Assembly (NCBI GenBank): GCA_052148435.1
Contig: JBKQIF010000097.1
Coordinates: forward strand, 1 to 64,000
Source: JBEKYD01 sp052148435
GTDB taxonomy: Bacteria > Acidobacteriota > Terriglobia > Bryobacterales > Bryobacteraceae
Reading direction: 5' to 3'
Length of the DNA stretch: 64,000 nucleotides
Of the stretch, positions 15,234 to 24,308 are shown one piece after another. A model generated the notes under the pieces. The model did not search any database. It saw only the letters and a program-made list of their open reading frames with translations, and had not been told where the DNA came from. Made by a program: the position numbers and the translations under genes. The first letter of the stretch is position 1; each line of letters begins with the position of its first letter.

Positions 15234-16625
15234 TCAAACCCCGGCGTATTCCCTTTCGATCTCTTCCAGCGTCTTGCCCTTGGTTTCCGGCACTGCGAGC
15301 TGTATGAACACAAACCCGGCCAGGCAAATCCCCGCGTACAACCAAAACGTAGCGGCCGGGCCCAACGCCCGGTTCAAAATCGGGAAGGTGAACGTGAGCA
15401 CAAAACAGGCGATCCATAGCGCGGAGACCGAAATGGAGACAGCCGCGCCTCGAATCCGGTTCGGAAAAATCTCCGAAATCAGCACCCAGGTCACCGGCGC
15501 CAGGGACATGCCGTAACAACCGATCGTCGCCAGCGTGCAGATCAGCACCGGCAAGCCTTTCAATCCGAAATAGTAAGAGAACCCCAGAAGGGAATGGCAA
15601 ATGGCAATGCCGCCGCAGCCGGCCAGCATCAGCACGCGCCGCCCCAAACGGTCCACGAAGGCCAGCGCCACCAGCGTAAACACCAGGTTGATGGCGCCGG
15701 TGATCACGATGTTGAACAGAATGTCGTTCACTCCGTAGCCCGCGTTGCGATAGATTTCTTCGGCGTAGTTGAAGATTACGTTGATCCCGCTCCACTGCTG
15801 CAACACCGCCAGGAAAACGCCGATGCCCAGCACCTTGAGCACGCCCGGCGTCAGCAGCTCGTCCCAGCGGCTGCCCCGCTCGTGGGCTGTCGCGGCCAGC
15901 ACTTCGCCCAGTTCCCGATCGGCATATTCCCCGCCCCCGATGCGCGCCAGCGTCCGGCGCGCCCGGTCCTTTTGTCCGCGCGTCGCCAGCCATCGCGGGC
16001 TCTCCGGAATCGATAACGCGCCGGCCAGGAAAATGACGGCGGGAACAGCCACCGCGGTGAACATCCACCGCCATCCGGCCTGCCCGTTCCAGGATTGCCG
16101 GATCATTTCCGCCGTCGCTCCGGCGGCCACAGGTTTGGCGATGCGCCAGTTGACGATCTGCGCGGCCAGAATGCCCACTACGATGGTCATCTGGTTCATG
16201 GCCACCATCCGGCCCCGCCACGGAGCCGGGCTGATCTCGGCGATGTAGACCGGCGAAACGTTGGAAGCAATCCCGATGGCAACGCCGCCCGCGATCCTCC
16301 ACGTTACGAACTGAGCGAAGGTTTGCGCCCAGCCCGTAGCCACCGAAGAGACCGCGAACAGCACCGCCGATCCGATCAGCAGTTTTTTCCGCCCGAACCG
16401 GTCCGCGCCCGCCCCGGACAATACGGAGCCCGCCAGACAACCCAGCAGCGCGCAACTGTTGGCCCAGCCGATGGCTTGCTCCGAGTCCAGCCGGAAGAAC
16501 TTTTCGTAAAAAGGCTTGGCGCCGCCGATGACCACCCAATCGTAGCCAAACAGCAGTCCGCCCAGCGCCGCCACCGTGGCCAGCAGCCAGACGTAGCGCG
16601 CATTGTAATGTTCGTGCATGTTCAC
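15234..16625 (-). CDS. MFS sugar-proton symporter (XylE/GalP family)
   Basis: 463 residues with 12 hydrophobic segments. Sugar porter signatures are present: LFGYDWVVIGGAKPF in helix 1, the loop DRFGRKK, the helix 4 region ISPAPWRGR, PESPRWL after helix 6, QQWSGINVIFNYAEEIY in helix 7, and the terminal PETKGKTLEEIEREY. These proteins import xylose, galactose, arabinose or similar sugars with protons. The gene is divergent from fucU and the DUF5054 hydrolase with a 149-bp shared promoter gap, so its substrate may be a sugar handled by those genes, such as fucose or a mannose-like sugar (inference). Confidence 0.92.
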   Translation of the reverse strand: MNMHEHYNARYVWLLATVAALGGLLFGYDWVVIGGAKPFYEKFFRLDSEQAIGWANSCALLGCLAGSVLSGAGADRFGRKKLLIGSAVLFAVSSVATGWAQTFAQFVTWRIAGGVAIGIASNVSPVYIAEISPAPWRGRMVAMNQMTIVVGILAAQIVNWRIAKPVAAGATAEMIRQSWNGQAGWRWMFTAVAVPAVIFLAGALSIPESPRWLATRGQKDRARRTLARIGGGEYADRELGEVLAATAHERGSRWDELLTPGVLKVLGIGVFLAVLQQWSGINVIFNYAEEIYRNAGYGVNDILFNIVITGAINLVFTLVALAFVDRLGRRVLMLAGCGGIAICHSLLGFSYYFGLKGLPVLICTLATIGCYGMSLAPVTWVLISEIFPNRIRGAAVSISVSALWIACFVLTFTFPILNRALGPAATFWLYAGICLAGFVFIQLAVPETKGKTLEEIEREYAGV

Positions 16626-16774
16626 CCAATGCTACCTCACCCCGCTCGTGTGCTAGCGTAATTGTGGCGAACGCCCAGCCGGAGGGCAAGCCCGCATCGG
16701 ATATGCTGACGATTCCCGCGCGGTCGGCAGCCGTGTTGCTGGAGCAGTGACAGGTCTAATATCGAGATGAACCA

Positions 16775-17206
16775 ATGCTGAAAAACCTGGATCCTATTCT
16801 GAGTCCGGAGTTGCTATTCGCGCTCGCCGCCATGGGTCATGGCGATGAGCTGGCAATCGTGGACGCGAATTTTCCGGCCGCGACCATGGCACGCAGGCTG
16901 GTCCGCCTGGAAGCGGTGGGCGCCACGCGCGTGCTGGAAGCAGTGCTGAGCCTGCTGCCGCTGGACGAGTTCGTCGATTCGCCCGTCGCCGTCATGCAGG
17001 TCGTCGGCGAGCCGGAAACCGTTCCCGAGCCGGTGCGGGAATTCCAGCAGGCCGTCGACCACGCCGAGGCGAAGAGTATCAAAATCGCCTCCATCGACCG
17101 GTTCGATTTCTACGAACGGTCGCGCGCCGCCTTCGCCATTGTGGCCACCGGAGAAACGCGGCTCTATGGCAATGTTCTGCTGAAAAAGGGCGTCATTCGC
17201 CCATAG
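16775..17206 (+). CDS. fucU: RbsD/FucU family sugar mutarotase
   Basis: 143-residue cytoplasmic protein of the family that interconverts alpha and beta anomers of fucose (FucU) or ribose (RbsD). The N-terminus LKNLDPILSPELLFALAAMGHGDELAIVDANFPA carries the conserved His22 and Asp30 (shown here only as the GHGDE and DANFPA blocks), and the C-terminus has FAIVATGETRLYGNVLLKKG with the Tyr-Gly-Asn element. Length and the GHGDE-DANFPA spacing favour FucU over RbsD. It precedes the DUF5054 gene by 13 bp and is divergent from a sugar symporter. Confidence 0.9.
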   Translation: MLKNLDPILSPELLFALAAMGHGDELAIVDANFPAATMARRLVRLEAVGATRVLEAVLSLLPLDEFVDSPVAVMQVVGEPETVPEPVREFQQAVDHAEAKSIKIASIDRFDFYERSRAAFAIVATGETRLYGNVLLKKGVIRP

Positions 17207-17219
17207 CTTCCAAACCGCC

Positions 17220-19313
17220 ATGCGACGCCGAACTTTCTTTACCAATCTTCTTGCCGCGGCCTCCTTCCGGACGTTGCTTCCGAAGGCCGCGGGTGCCTTT
17301 CAAGACACCGAACCAGCCGTTCCGGATACGGACGTCAAGCGCGTCCTGGTCATGTTCAAGTGTCATCTGGACCTGGGATTCATCGATACCCAGGCCAATG
17401 TGGTGCGCAAGTATTTCGACCAGTATTTCCCGCGAGCCATCGAAACCGCGGCGACGATGCGGAAGGCGGGCGGCGACCGATACGTTTGGACTACCGGTTC
17501 GTGGCTGGTTCACGAGTACCTCGAAAAGGCCGCCCCTGGGCAGCGCAAGCGCATGGAACAGGCCATTGCGGATGGGGACATCGCCTGGCATGCTCTCCCG
17601 TTCTCCTGGCAGACCGAGCTGATGGATCAGTCCATGATCGCCGCGGCTTTAGGGCTGGCCGGCTCGCTCGACCGCCGCTTCGGACGCACTACCACGGGCG
17701 CGAAAATGACCGACGTACCCGGTCATACGCGCGCCATCATCGGCCCCCTGGCCGAGCGTGGAATCAAGCTTCTCGATATCGGCGTGAACGCGGCCAGTAC
17801 GCCGCCGGATGTTCCGCCCATTTTCGTCTGGAAGGATGCGCGGGGCCGCTCGCTCGCAATGGTGTACCACCATCACGATTATGGCGGCGTGGTGAAGGTG
17901 CCGGGGTCGGATCTGGCCATCGATATCGAGGTTCGCAACGATAACAGCGGTCCGCATTCGCTCGACGAGATACACGGGATTTACGCCGGGTTACGGAAGC
18001 GCTTCCCCAACGCTCAGGTGGCCGCGTCCAATCTTTCCGGCATGGCCGATGCGGTCGAGCCGTATCGCGGCAGCTTGCCGGTAGTTACCGAAGAGATCGG
18101 CGATACCTGGATCTATGGCGTGCCCAGCGACCCGCTCAAGGTGGCTCGTTACCGGGAAATCGCCCGGCTCAGGAGCGAGTGGATTGCGAACCGGAAATTG
18201 CAGGCGGGCGACGCCACCGATCTCGCATTCTTGAGCCGCTTTCTGCTGGAGGTGGAGCACACCTGGGGCACCGACACCAAAACCTGGCTGGATTTCGACC
18301 ACTACACACCCGCGGATCTCGCTAAGATGCTCGATCAGCCCAAGTACAAGGTGGTGCAACACAGTTGGGACGAAAAACGCCAGGACCTTTTCGACGCGAT
18401 TGCCGCCTTGCCAGCACCGCTTCGGAGCGAGGCTACCGCGCGTGTGAGCGGCCTCAAGCCCGTGGTTCCCGCAATTGCCGGAATGCGCCCGCATCCACCA
18501 GCCGAGCCGATTGAGACCAGGCATTTCTCGATCGCGCTCGATCCTGAAACCGGCGCCATCTGCCACCTGCGCGGCAAAACGACCGGGCGCGATTGGGCCT
18601 CCCCGCAACGGCCCCTCGCCCTGTTTTCCTATCAGACGCTCTCGAAGGCCGATTATGACCGCTTCTTCGACGACTATCTGAAGAGCAAAGCAGATTGGGC
18701 GCCGAAAGACTTCGGCAAGCCCAACATCGAACGCTTCGGCGCCGAGAGCCGCACCTGGCTGCCCGTCCTTTCCGAATGCCGGCACAGCACCGACGCGGCC
18801 GGCCACAGGATCGTGGCGCGATTGAAGATCGACGATGCCGCGGCGCAAAAGCTGGGCAAGGTCGCATGGCCGCGAGACATGTATCTCGAACTGGCGCTGC
18901 CCGACGCCGAGCCGTTGGTCGAGATGAACTTCTCCTGGTTCGGCAAAGTCTCCAACCGCATGCCCGAAGCGCTCTGGCTCAGCTTCCAGCCATTGACTTC
19001 CGACCCTCGCGGCTGGCTGCTGGATAAATCCGGCGCGTCCGTTTCCCCGTTCGATGTGGTAACCGGAGGCAACCGCGCCATGCACGCCGTCCTCGGAGGC
19101 GTGCGCTACAACGGCCCCGAGGGCGCCCTCGCCATCGAAACCCTGGACGCGCCCGTCGTCGCCCTGGGCGAGAAACTGCCGGTACGCTTTTCCAGAGACC
19201 AGCCCGACCTGGAACGGGGTTTCCATTTTAGCCTTTTCAACAACGGCTGGGGAACCAACTACATCCAGTGGTTTGGCGAAGACATGCGCTTCCGCTTCCG
19301 GCTACGCGGGTGA
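17220..19313 (+). CDS. Exported DUF5054 protein, GH38-like hydrolase candidate
   Basis: 697 residues. The N-terminus MRRRTFFTNLLAAASF is a Tat-like signal. Residues 43-55 (LVMFKCHLDLGFI) resemble the His-x-Asp metal site at the start of GH38 alpha-mannosidases, with H49 and D51. Further conserved-looking blocks are WTTGSWLVHEYL, WHALPFSWQTELMDQS, MTDVPGHTRAII and EEIGDTWIYG. The C-terminal 250 residues are beta-rich (WLSFQPLTSDPRGW, GWGTNYIQWFGED), like the sandwich domains of GH38. I take it as DUF5054. The enzyme probably acts on an alpha-linked sugar and supplies the symporter and mutarotase next door. Substrate unknown. Confidence 0.78.
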   Translation: MRRRTFFTNLLAAASFRTLLPKAAGAFQDTEPAVPDTDVKRVLVMFKCHLDLGFIDTQANVVRKYFDQYFPRAIETAATMRKAGGDRYVWTTGSWLVHEYLEKAAPGQRKRMEQAIADGDIAWHALPFSWQTELMDQSMIAAALGLAGSLDRRFGRTTTGAKMTDVPGHTRAIIGPLAERGIKLLDIGVNAASTPPDVPPIFVWKDARGRSLAMVYHHHDYGGVVKVPGSDLAIDIEVRNDNSGPHSLDEIHGIYAGLRKRFPNAQVAASNLSGMADAVEPYRGSLPVVTEEIGDTWIYGVPSDPLKVARYREIARLRSEWIANRKLQAGDATDLAFLSRFLLEVEHTWGTDTKTWLDFDHYTPADLAKMLDQPKYKVVQHSWDEKRQDLFDAIAALPAPLRSEATARVSGLKPVVPAIAGMRPHPPAEPIETRHFSIALDPETGAICHLRGKTTGRDWASPQRPLALFSYQTLSKADYDRFFDDYLKSKADWAPKDFGKPNIERFGAESRTWLPVLSECRHSTDAAGHRIVARLKIDDAAAQKLGKVAWPRDMYLELALPDAEPLVEMNFSWFGKVSNRMPEALWLSFQPLTSDPRGWLLDKSGASVSPFDVVTGGNRAMHAVLGGVRYNGPEGALAIETLDAPVVALGEKLPVRFSRDQPDLERGFHFSLFNNGWGTNYIQWFGEDMRFRFRLRG

Positions 19314-19364
19314 GGCACCAAACCGAGGGCAGCGATGTATAATGCCTGAAGGCACTCTTTCCGG

Positions 19365-19742
19365 ATGCGTCGCGCGCTGGCATCGATCTTACTGGCCTTA
19401 CTCAGCTTCCCGCTGATGGCGCCGCTGCTCGTTGCCGATACGGACTCCAACTTACCCGCGTGCTGCCGCCGCAATGGCAAGCACCATTGTTCGATGATGC
19501 CGATGGCGGCCCGGGAATCTTCGCTGGGGCCGGTAGCTAGAGCGATTCAGCCAAGATGCCCGTATTATCCGGCCGCCAATACCGTCCCCGGCGAGCCGAA
19601 TGTCGCGTTGCTTGCGAGCCCCCCGGCAATTTTCGCTTTGCTCTTCAGCCGCCCCGCGGGCCGTGCGCGGACCGACGCGGGGTATCGGATTTCGTTTAGC
19701 CGCTCGCGCCAGAAACGCGGACCGCCGGACCGTCTCTCCTAA
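19365..19742 (+). CDS. Small exported Cys/His-rich protein upstream of TonB receptor
   Basis: 125 residues with a signal peptide (LASILLALLSFPLMAPLLVA). Just after the cleavage region lies ACCRRNGKHHCSMMPM, a cluster of Cys, His and Met that could bind a soft metal such as copper. The rest is low in recognisable motifs, with a hydrophobic patch (VALLASPPAIFALLFS) and a basic tail. The gene sits 108 bp upstream of a TonB-dependent receptor gene. The organisation suggests a metal-linked function for the receptor, but this is inference. Confidence 0.6.
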   Translation: MRRALASILLALLSFPLMAPLLVADTDSNLPACCRRNGKHHCSMMPMAARESSLGPVARAIQPRCPYYPAANTVPGEPNVALLASPPAIFALLFSRPAGRARTDAGYRISFSRSRQKRGPPDRLS

Positions 19743-19790
19743 CTGACGAGTTGCGGAAAAAGGCGTGGGCAGCTCCGAAGCACTGTCCCA

Positions 19791-19813
19791 CACAGGCTGA
19801 AGCCCGCGCCACC
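19791..19813. repeat. Degenerate copy of the 23-bp repeat
   Basis: Matches the 23-mer at 44590-44612 except at three positions. It lies in the gap upstream of the TonB receptor gene. Confidence 0.55.
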
Positions 19814-19850
19814 AACTGCCCCACTTGAAGTGTCGCCACTAGGAGGTTGA

Positions 19851-22157
19851 ATGAAAGATTCTTGTAAGGGGTTTATTGTCTTTCTAGTATTTGGTTCCCT
19901 GCTCCACGCGACAATTTTTGGAAGAATCCAAGGAATCGTACACGACCCGCAGCATCGGCCGATCGCCGGAGCATCGGTAAGGCTGCGGGCGATTACCTCG
20001 GACTGGCTTCAAACCGCGCAAGCGGACGATAACGGCGAGTTTTCGTTCATCACCGTGCCGGTCGGCGATTACAAAATCACCGTCACTCAGCCTAAATTCG
20101 AGACTTCGGAGCAGACCGTTACGGTCGCTTCCGGCTCATCGCCGATTCTTCACTTTCAACTGGCGATCGCGGCCTTGAATCAAACTACCGTCGTCGTCGG
20201 CCAAGCAGAGGTGGCCAATATGGATTCGGTAACTCCCACCACTCTGGTCGATCGCGAGGACATAGCCCAAACTCCCGGCGCCGACCGCACCAACAGTATG
20301 GCAATGATCACCGACTACGTGCCCGCTGCATACGTAACCCACGACATGCTGCACATGCGCGGAGGCCACCAGGTCGATTGGCTGATTGACGGCGTACCCG
20401 TGCCCAACACCAATATCGCCACCAATCTGGGCCCGCAGATCGACCCCAAGGACATCGATTATCTCGAAGTTCAGCGAGGCAGCTACGATGCGGAATACGG
20501 GGATCGCACCTATGGAATCTTCAATATCGTGCCCCGCAGCGGCTTCGAACGCGACAATGAGGCGGAACTCGTCACCTCGTTCGGCAACTGGTACGGAACG
20601 AACGATCAGCTCAATTTCGGAGGGCACACCAAGCGGTTCGCGTATTACGCGAGTGTAAACGCGAATCGCAGCGACTACGGTTTGCAGCCACCGGTCGGGC
20701 AAGTTGTTCACGACGCGGAGAACGGTTATGGGGGATTCGCGTCCTTCATATTCAATGCCAGTTCCGCCAACCAACTTCGGCTGACCGCCTCGTTGCGCCA
20801 GGATTATTACCAGATCCCCATCGACCCGGATCCCAACTCATCCGGAAATCAAGTTTATCCCAGTTACGGCCTTCACGATAGGGAACGTGAACCCGATGCT
20901 TACCTCACTTTCTCCTGGATCCACACATTCCATCCAAACGTGAGGATGACAGTTTCACCCTTCTATCATTACAACGAGGCCAGCTATAACGCCTCGCCGA
21001 ACGATGCGCCCGCGATCACGAACGTAAACCAGGCCGCCAATTATGCCGGCTTGCAAGCAAGCGTAGACCTGACGGTGCTGAAGAACAACGAGATTCAAGC
21101 AGGAGCGTACGGATTCGCCCAGCGCCAGAGCAACTTCTTTAATAACGTTTTCACGGATTGCGGTACCGGCTGTCAGAACTTCGGCCCGTCTTCGGGCGCC
21201 GTAACCGGCGGGGTGGCTGAAGCGTTCCTCAGCGACCGGTTTAAGGTGACCTCGTGGCTGACGCTGATCGCCGGCGTCCGCTATTCGCACGTCGACTCCG
21301 GGTCGGTCAGCGGGGGAACCCAACCGGCCATCGTGGAGAACGCGACGGATCCGCGCTTTGGAGTTGCCATCAGAGTCCCGCGCCTGAAGTGGGTCTTTCG
21401 CGGCTTTTACGGCGAGTTTTATCAACCGCCTCCACTCTTGACTGCTACCGGTCCCTTGATCGATTTAGCCAACAGCCAGAATCTGACTTTCGGCCCCTTA
21501 CGCGGAGAGCGCGATAAAGAATTCCAATTCGGCGTTACGATTCCTTACCAAGGCTGGGCACTCGACGCCGACACCTTTCAAACGCGCGCGACGAATTGGC
21601 TGGACCACAGCAATATCGGCGAATCGAACCTCTTCTGGCCACTCACTTGGGACGCCGCCTTGATTCAAGGTTGGGAACTCACGCTGCGTTCCCCGCGCCT
21701 CTGGCGCCGCGCTCAGGCCCACCTGGCCTACTCGAATCAGATCGCACAGGCCGAACCGCCTTTCACCGGAGGCTTGATCTGCCCTACTCCCGCGCCGGCG
21801 GGATGCGAGCCACCCCCAGGATTTGCGCCGGTGGACCATGATCAGAGAAACACATTGAACCTGGGTGTCAATGCAAGCCTCCCCTGGCAGGCGTTCGCTT
21901 CGACGAATGTGTACTACGGATCGGGATTCACGAACGGGACGCCGGACGCGCAATATCCGGGGAACTATCTGCCCCCGCACACTACGTTTGACATTTCCCT
22001 GGGAAAGAGTTTCGGCGAGAGATACCGGGTCTCGTTGACCGCTCTGAATGTGGCGAATCGCCGCGTATTACTCGACAACAGCCTGACCTTTGGAGGATTC
22101 CACTTTAACGACCCGCGACAAATCTACGCCGAATTCCGTTGGAGATTTCACTACTGA
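19851..22157 (+). CDS. TonB-dependent outer-membrane receptor with carboxypeptidase-like N-terminal domain
   Basis: 768 residues. Signal peptide (GFIVFLVFGSLLHATIFG), then a carboxypeptidase-regulatory-like beta sandwich (about 23-105: GIVHDPQHRPIAGASV, DNGEFSFITVPVGDYKITV), then a plug domain (VDREDIAQTPGADRTNSMAM, MRGGHQVDWLIDGVPVPN) and a beta-barrel ending in EFRWRFHY with a terminal aromatic residue. This architecture is common in Acidobacteria and Bacteroidetes for uptake of large substrates. It is shorter than the Oar-like receptors (about 1000 residues or more) and may be a metal or small-ligand receptor given the Cys/His-rich protein upstream. Confidence 0.9.
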   Translation: MKDSCKGFIVFLVFGSLLHATIFGRIQGIVHDPQHRPIAGASVRLRAITSDWLQTAQADDNGEFSFITVPVGDYKITVTQPKFETSEQTVTVASGSSPILHFQLAIAALNQTTVVVGQAEVANMDSVTPTTLVDREDIAQTPGADRTNSMAMITDYVPAAYVTHDMLHMRGGHQVDWLIDGVPVPNTNIATNLGPQIDPKDIDYLEVQRGSYDAEYGDRTYGIFNIVPRSGFERDNEAELVTSFGNWYGTNDQLNFGGHTKRFAYYASVNANRSDYGLQPPVGQVVHDAENGYGGFASFIFNASSANQLRLTASLRQDYYQIPIDPDPNSSGNQVYPSYGLHDREREPDAYLTFSWIHTFHPNVRMTVSPFYHYNEASYNASPNDAPAITNVNQAANYAGLQASVDLTVLKNNEIQAGAYGFAQRQSNFFNNVFTDCGTGCQNFGPSSGAVTGGVAEAFLSDRFKVTSWLTLIAGVRYSHVDSGSVSGGTQPAIVENATDPRFGVAIRVPRLKWVFRGFYGEFYQPPPLLTATGPLIDLANSQNLTFGPLRGERDKEFQFGVTIPYQGWALDADTFQTRATNWLDHSNIGESNLFWPLTWDAALIQGWELTLRSPRLWRRAQAHLAYSNQIAQAEPPFTGGLICPTPAPAGCEPPPGFAPVDHDQRNTLNLGVNASLPWQAFASTNVYYGSGFTNGTPDAQYPGNYLPPHTTFDISLGKSFGERYRVSLTALNVANRRVLLDNSLTFGGFHFNDPRQIYAEFRWRFHY

Positions 22158-22216
22158 GTGGTGAACCAGCCGGTCCTCCACCAGTTCCAATGCGCCTCCG
22201 ATCGCCGGTTTGCGCG

Positions 22217-22246
22217 CGACGCGGCACGCACGAGTGCGTGCGCCAC
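22217..22246 (-). repeat. Copy of the 30-bp palindromic repeat
   Basis: Same 30-mer as at 38547-38576, in reverse orientation. It contains the palindrome GCACGCACGAGTGCGTGC. It lies between the TonB receptor and the OPT transporter genes. Confidence 0.85.
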
Positions 22247-22301
22247 GTTAGGGCGGGGCAGGGTGCTAGCATATTCGGGTTCGTGACAGTCCAGGAGAAA
22301 A

Positions 22302-24308
22302 ATGGCACCCGCCGCTCCAGCCAAACGGCTTCCCAGCAACGCCTATACGCCTCTCGCCGCGGGAGAGACGTACCAACCGCCGGTACCGGCTTCGGAGAAA
22401 CTGGCGGAACTCACCCCCCGCTCCATTGGGTGGGGTGTCTTGCTGTGCGTGGTGTTCACGATTGCCTCGGCCTACTCGGGACTGAAGGTGGGCCAGGTGA
22501 TGGACGCGGCGATCCCCATTTCCATCCTGGCGATCGGCCTGGCGCGGCTCTACCCGCGGCGGTCCACGGTGCTCGAAAACGTGATTGTCACCGGCATCGG
22601 CGGCCTGGCGGGATCGGTGGTGGCGGGAGCCATCTTTACCCTGCCCGCGCTCTACATTCTGAAGCTCGATCCGCATCCGATCGAGACCATCCTCATCTGT
22701 ATAGCCGGTGGTTGCCTGGGCGTGCTGTTCCTGATTCCGCTGCGCCGCTACTTTGTGGCCGACATGCACGGCAAGCTGCCGTACCCGGAGGCGACCGCGA
22801 TTACCGAAGTTCTGGCGACCGGCGAGAAGGGCGGCTCACAGGCGAAGTTGTTGCTGCAGGCGACGTTGCTCGCCGGGATCTATGACTTTCTGGTCACCAC
22901 CTTCCAGGTGTGGAAGGAATACGTGGATTTTCAGTTCGTCCCCGCGATGCGCATGCTGACCGAGCGCGCCAAGGTGGCGGTGAGCTTCGATGCCATCGGG
23001 TTCATTCTGGGGCTGGGATACGTGATGGGGCTGCGCAGTTCGCTGATCCTGTGCGCCGGCGGCGTGCTTTCCAACCTGGTGCTGGTGCCGCTGGTGTGGA
23101 TGATCGGCCGCGAGCACACCGCCGCGGTGTACCCGGCGGCCATCCCCATCGCCAAGATGACGGCCACCGAGATCTTCCGCGGCTATGTGCGCTTCGTGGG
23201 CGTGGGCGCCATCGCCACGGCGGGCATCTTCGGAATCATGAAATCGATTCGCATTGTGGCGTCTTCGTTCGGCGTCGCGCTGCGGGCGTTTCGCGTGGGG
23301 GAGAAATCGTCCGGAAAACGCACCGACCGCGATATCAAGATGATCACCATCCTGATCGGCGTGGCGTTGAGCGCGCTGGCGGTGGGGATGATCTTCGGCA
23401 GCCTGTCGCACGACCCGGTGGCGATTCTGATGGGCGTGGCGCTGGCGCTGGTGTTCTCGTTCTTCTTCACCAGCGTGGCGGCCAACGCCATTGCCACGGT
23501 CGCGCGCAATCCGGTGTCGGGGATGACGATGCTGACCATCATCATTTCCTCGATTGTGCTGCTGCGCTTCGGCCTCTCCGGCACCACGGGGATGTTCTTC
23601 GTGATGGCGCTGGCGGGGATGGTGTGCACGGCGCTTTCGGTATCCGGGCAGGCGGTGACGGATTTCAAGACGGGCTACTGGCTGGGCTCGACGCCGGCCG
23701 CGCAGGAGAAGGTGAAGTTCCTGGGAGTGATTGCGGCGTCGGTGGCGGTGGGGCTGACCATCGTGATGCTGGCGCGCGCGTTCCAGTTCGGCGAATCGGC
23801 GCCAGGCGATCTGCGCGCGGTGCTGCCCTCGCCGCAAGCGTCGATCATGAAGGCGCTGGTGGAAGGGTTCATGAGCCGGCAACCGGTGGCGTACATTCTG
23901 TTCGGCGCGGGCGCGGCCATCGCGGTGGTGATGGAGATGCTGGGAGTGCCGGCGCTGATCTTTTCCCTGGGAATGTACTTGCCGCTGGAGCTGAACACGC
24001 CGGCGCTGGTGGGCGGGTTTGTGGCGCACTATGTGGGCAAACGCAGCCAGAAACTGGGCGGCGAGCGCGGCGCCGGGGTTCGCGAACGGGGCGTGATCAT
24101 CGCCAGCGGGCTCATGGCCGGCGGTGCGCTGGGCGGCGTCGCGGGCGCGGCCTGCCGCCTCATACCGGGATACAAGGAAGAGTGGATCCGCACGCCGTTT
24201 TACGCCAATGAGCTGGTTTCGCAATGGGTATCCCTGCTGTTATTCGCGTGTCTGTGCGGGTACCTTTGGTTCGGATCGGTCCGTCACACGAAGGAGAGCA
24301 AGGCATGA
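22302..24308 (+). CDS. OPT-family oligopeptide transporter
   Basis: 668 residues with about 14-16 transmembrane segments. The start of the membrane part, LTPRSIGWGVLLCVVFTIASAYSGLKVGQ (first 20 residues are diagnostic), and LPYPEATAITEVLATGEKGG, VMGLRSSLI and MFFVMALAGMVCTALSVSGQ are typical of bacterial OPT proteins. These are secondary, ion-coupled transporters of di- to oligopeptides or metal chelates. The 3' end overlaps the next gene by 4 nt (ATGA), so the transporter and the HExxPGH protein are made together, and the cargo is probably the substrate of that protein. Confidence 0.92.
   Translation: MAPAAPAKRLPSNAYTPLAAGETYQPPVPASEKLAELTPRSIGWGVLLCVVFTIASAYSGLKVGQVMDAAIPISILAIGLARLYPRRSTVLENVIVTGIGGLAGSVVAGAIFTLPALYILKLDPHPIETILICIAGGCLGVLFLIPLRRYFVADMHGKLPYPEATAITEVLATGEKGGSQAKLLLQATLLAGIYDFLVTTFQVWKEYVDFQFVPAMRMLTERAKVAVSFDAIGFILGLGYVMGLRSSLILCAGGVLSNLVLVPLVWMIGREHTAAVYPAAIPIAKMTATEIFRGYVRFVGVGAIATAGIFGIMKSIRIVASSFGVALRAFRVGEKSSGKRTDRDIKMITILIGVALSALAVGMIFGSLSHDPVAILMGVALALVFSFFFTSVAANAIATVARNPVSGMTMLTIIISSIVLLRFGLSGTTGMFFVMALAGMVCTALSVSGQAVTDFKTGYWLGSTPAAQEKVKFLGVIAASVAVGLTIVMLARAFQFGESAPGDLRAVLPSPQASIMKALVEGFMSRQPVAYILFGAGAAIAVVMEMLGVPALIFSLGMYLPLELNTPALVGGFVAHYVGKRSQKLGGERGAGVRERGVIIASGLMAGGALGGVAGAACRLIPGYKEEWIRTPFYANELVSQWVSLLLFACLCGYLWFGSVRHTKESKA

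Noticed and set aside
22836..24224. 462-codon minus-strand frame inside the OPT transporter gene
   Set aside because: Antisense of a conserved transporter; composition is His/Arg-rich and no start or ribosome site is evident.
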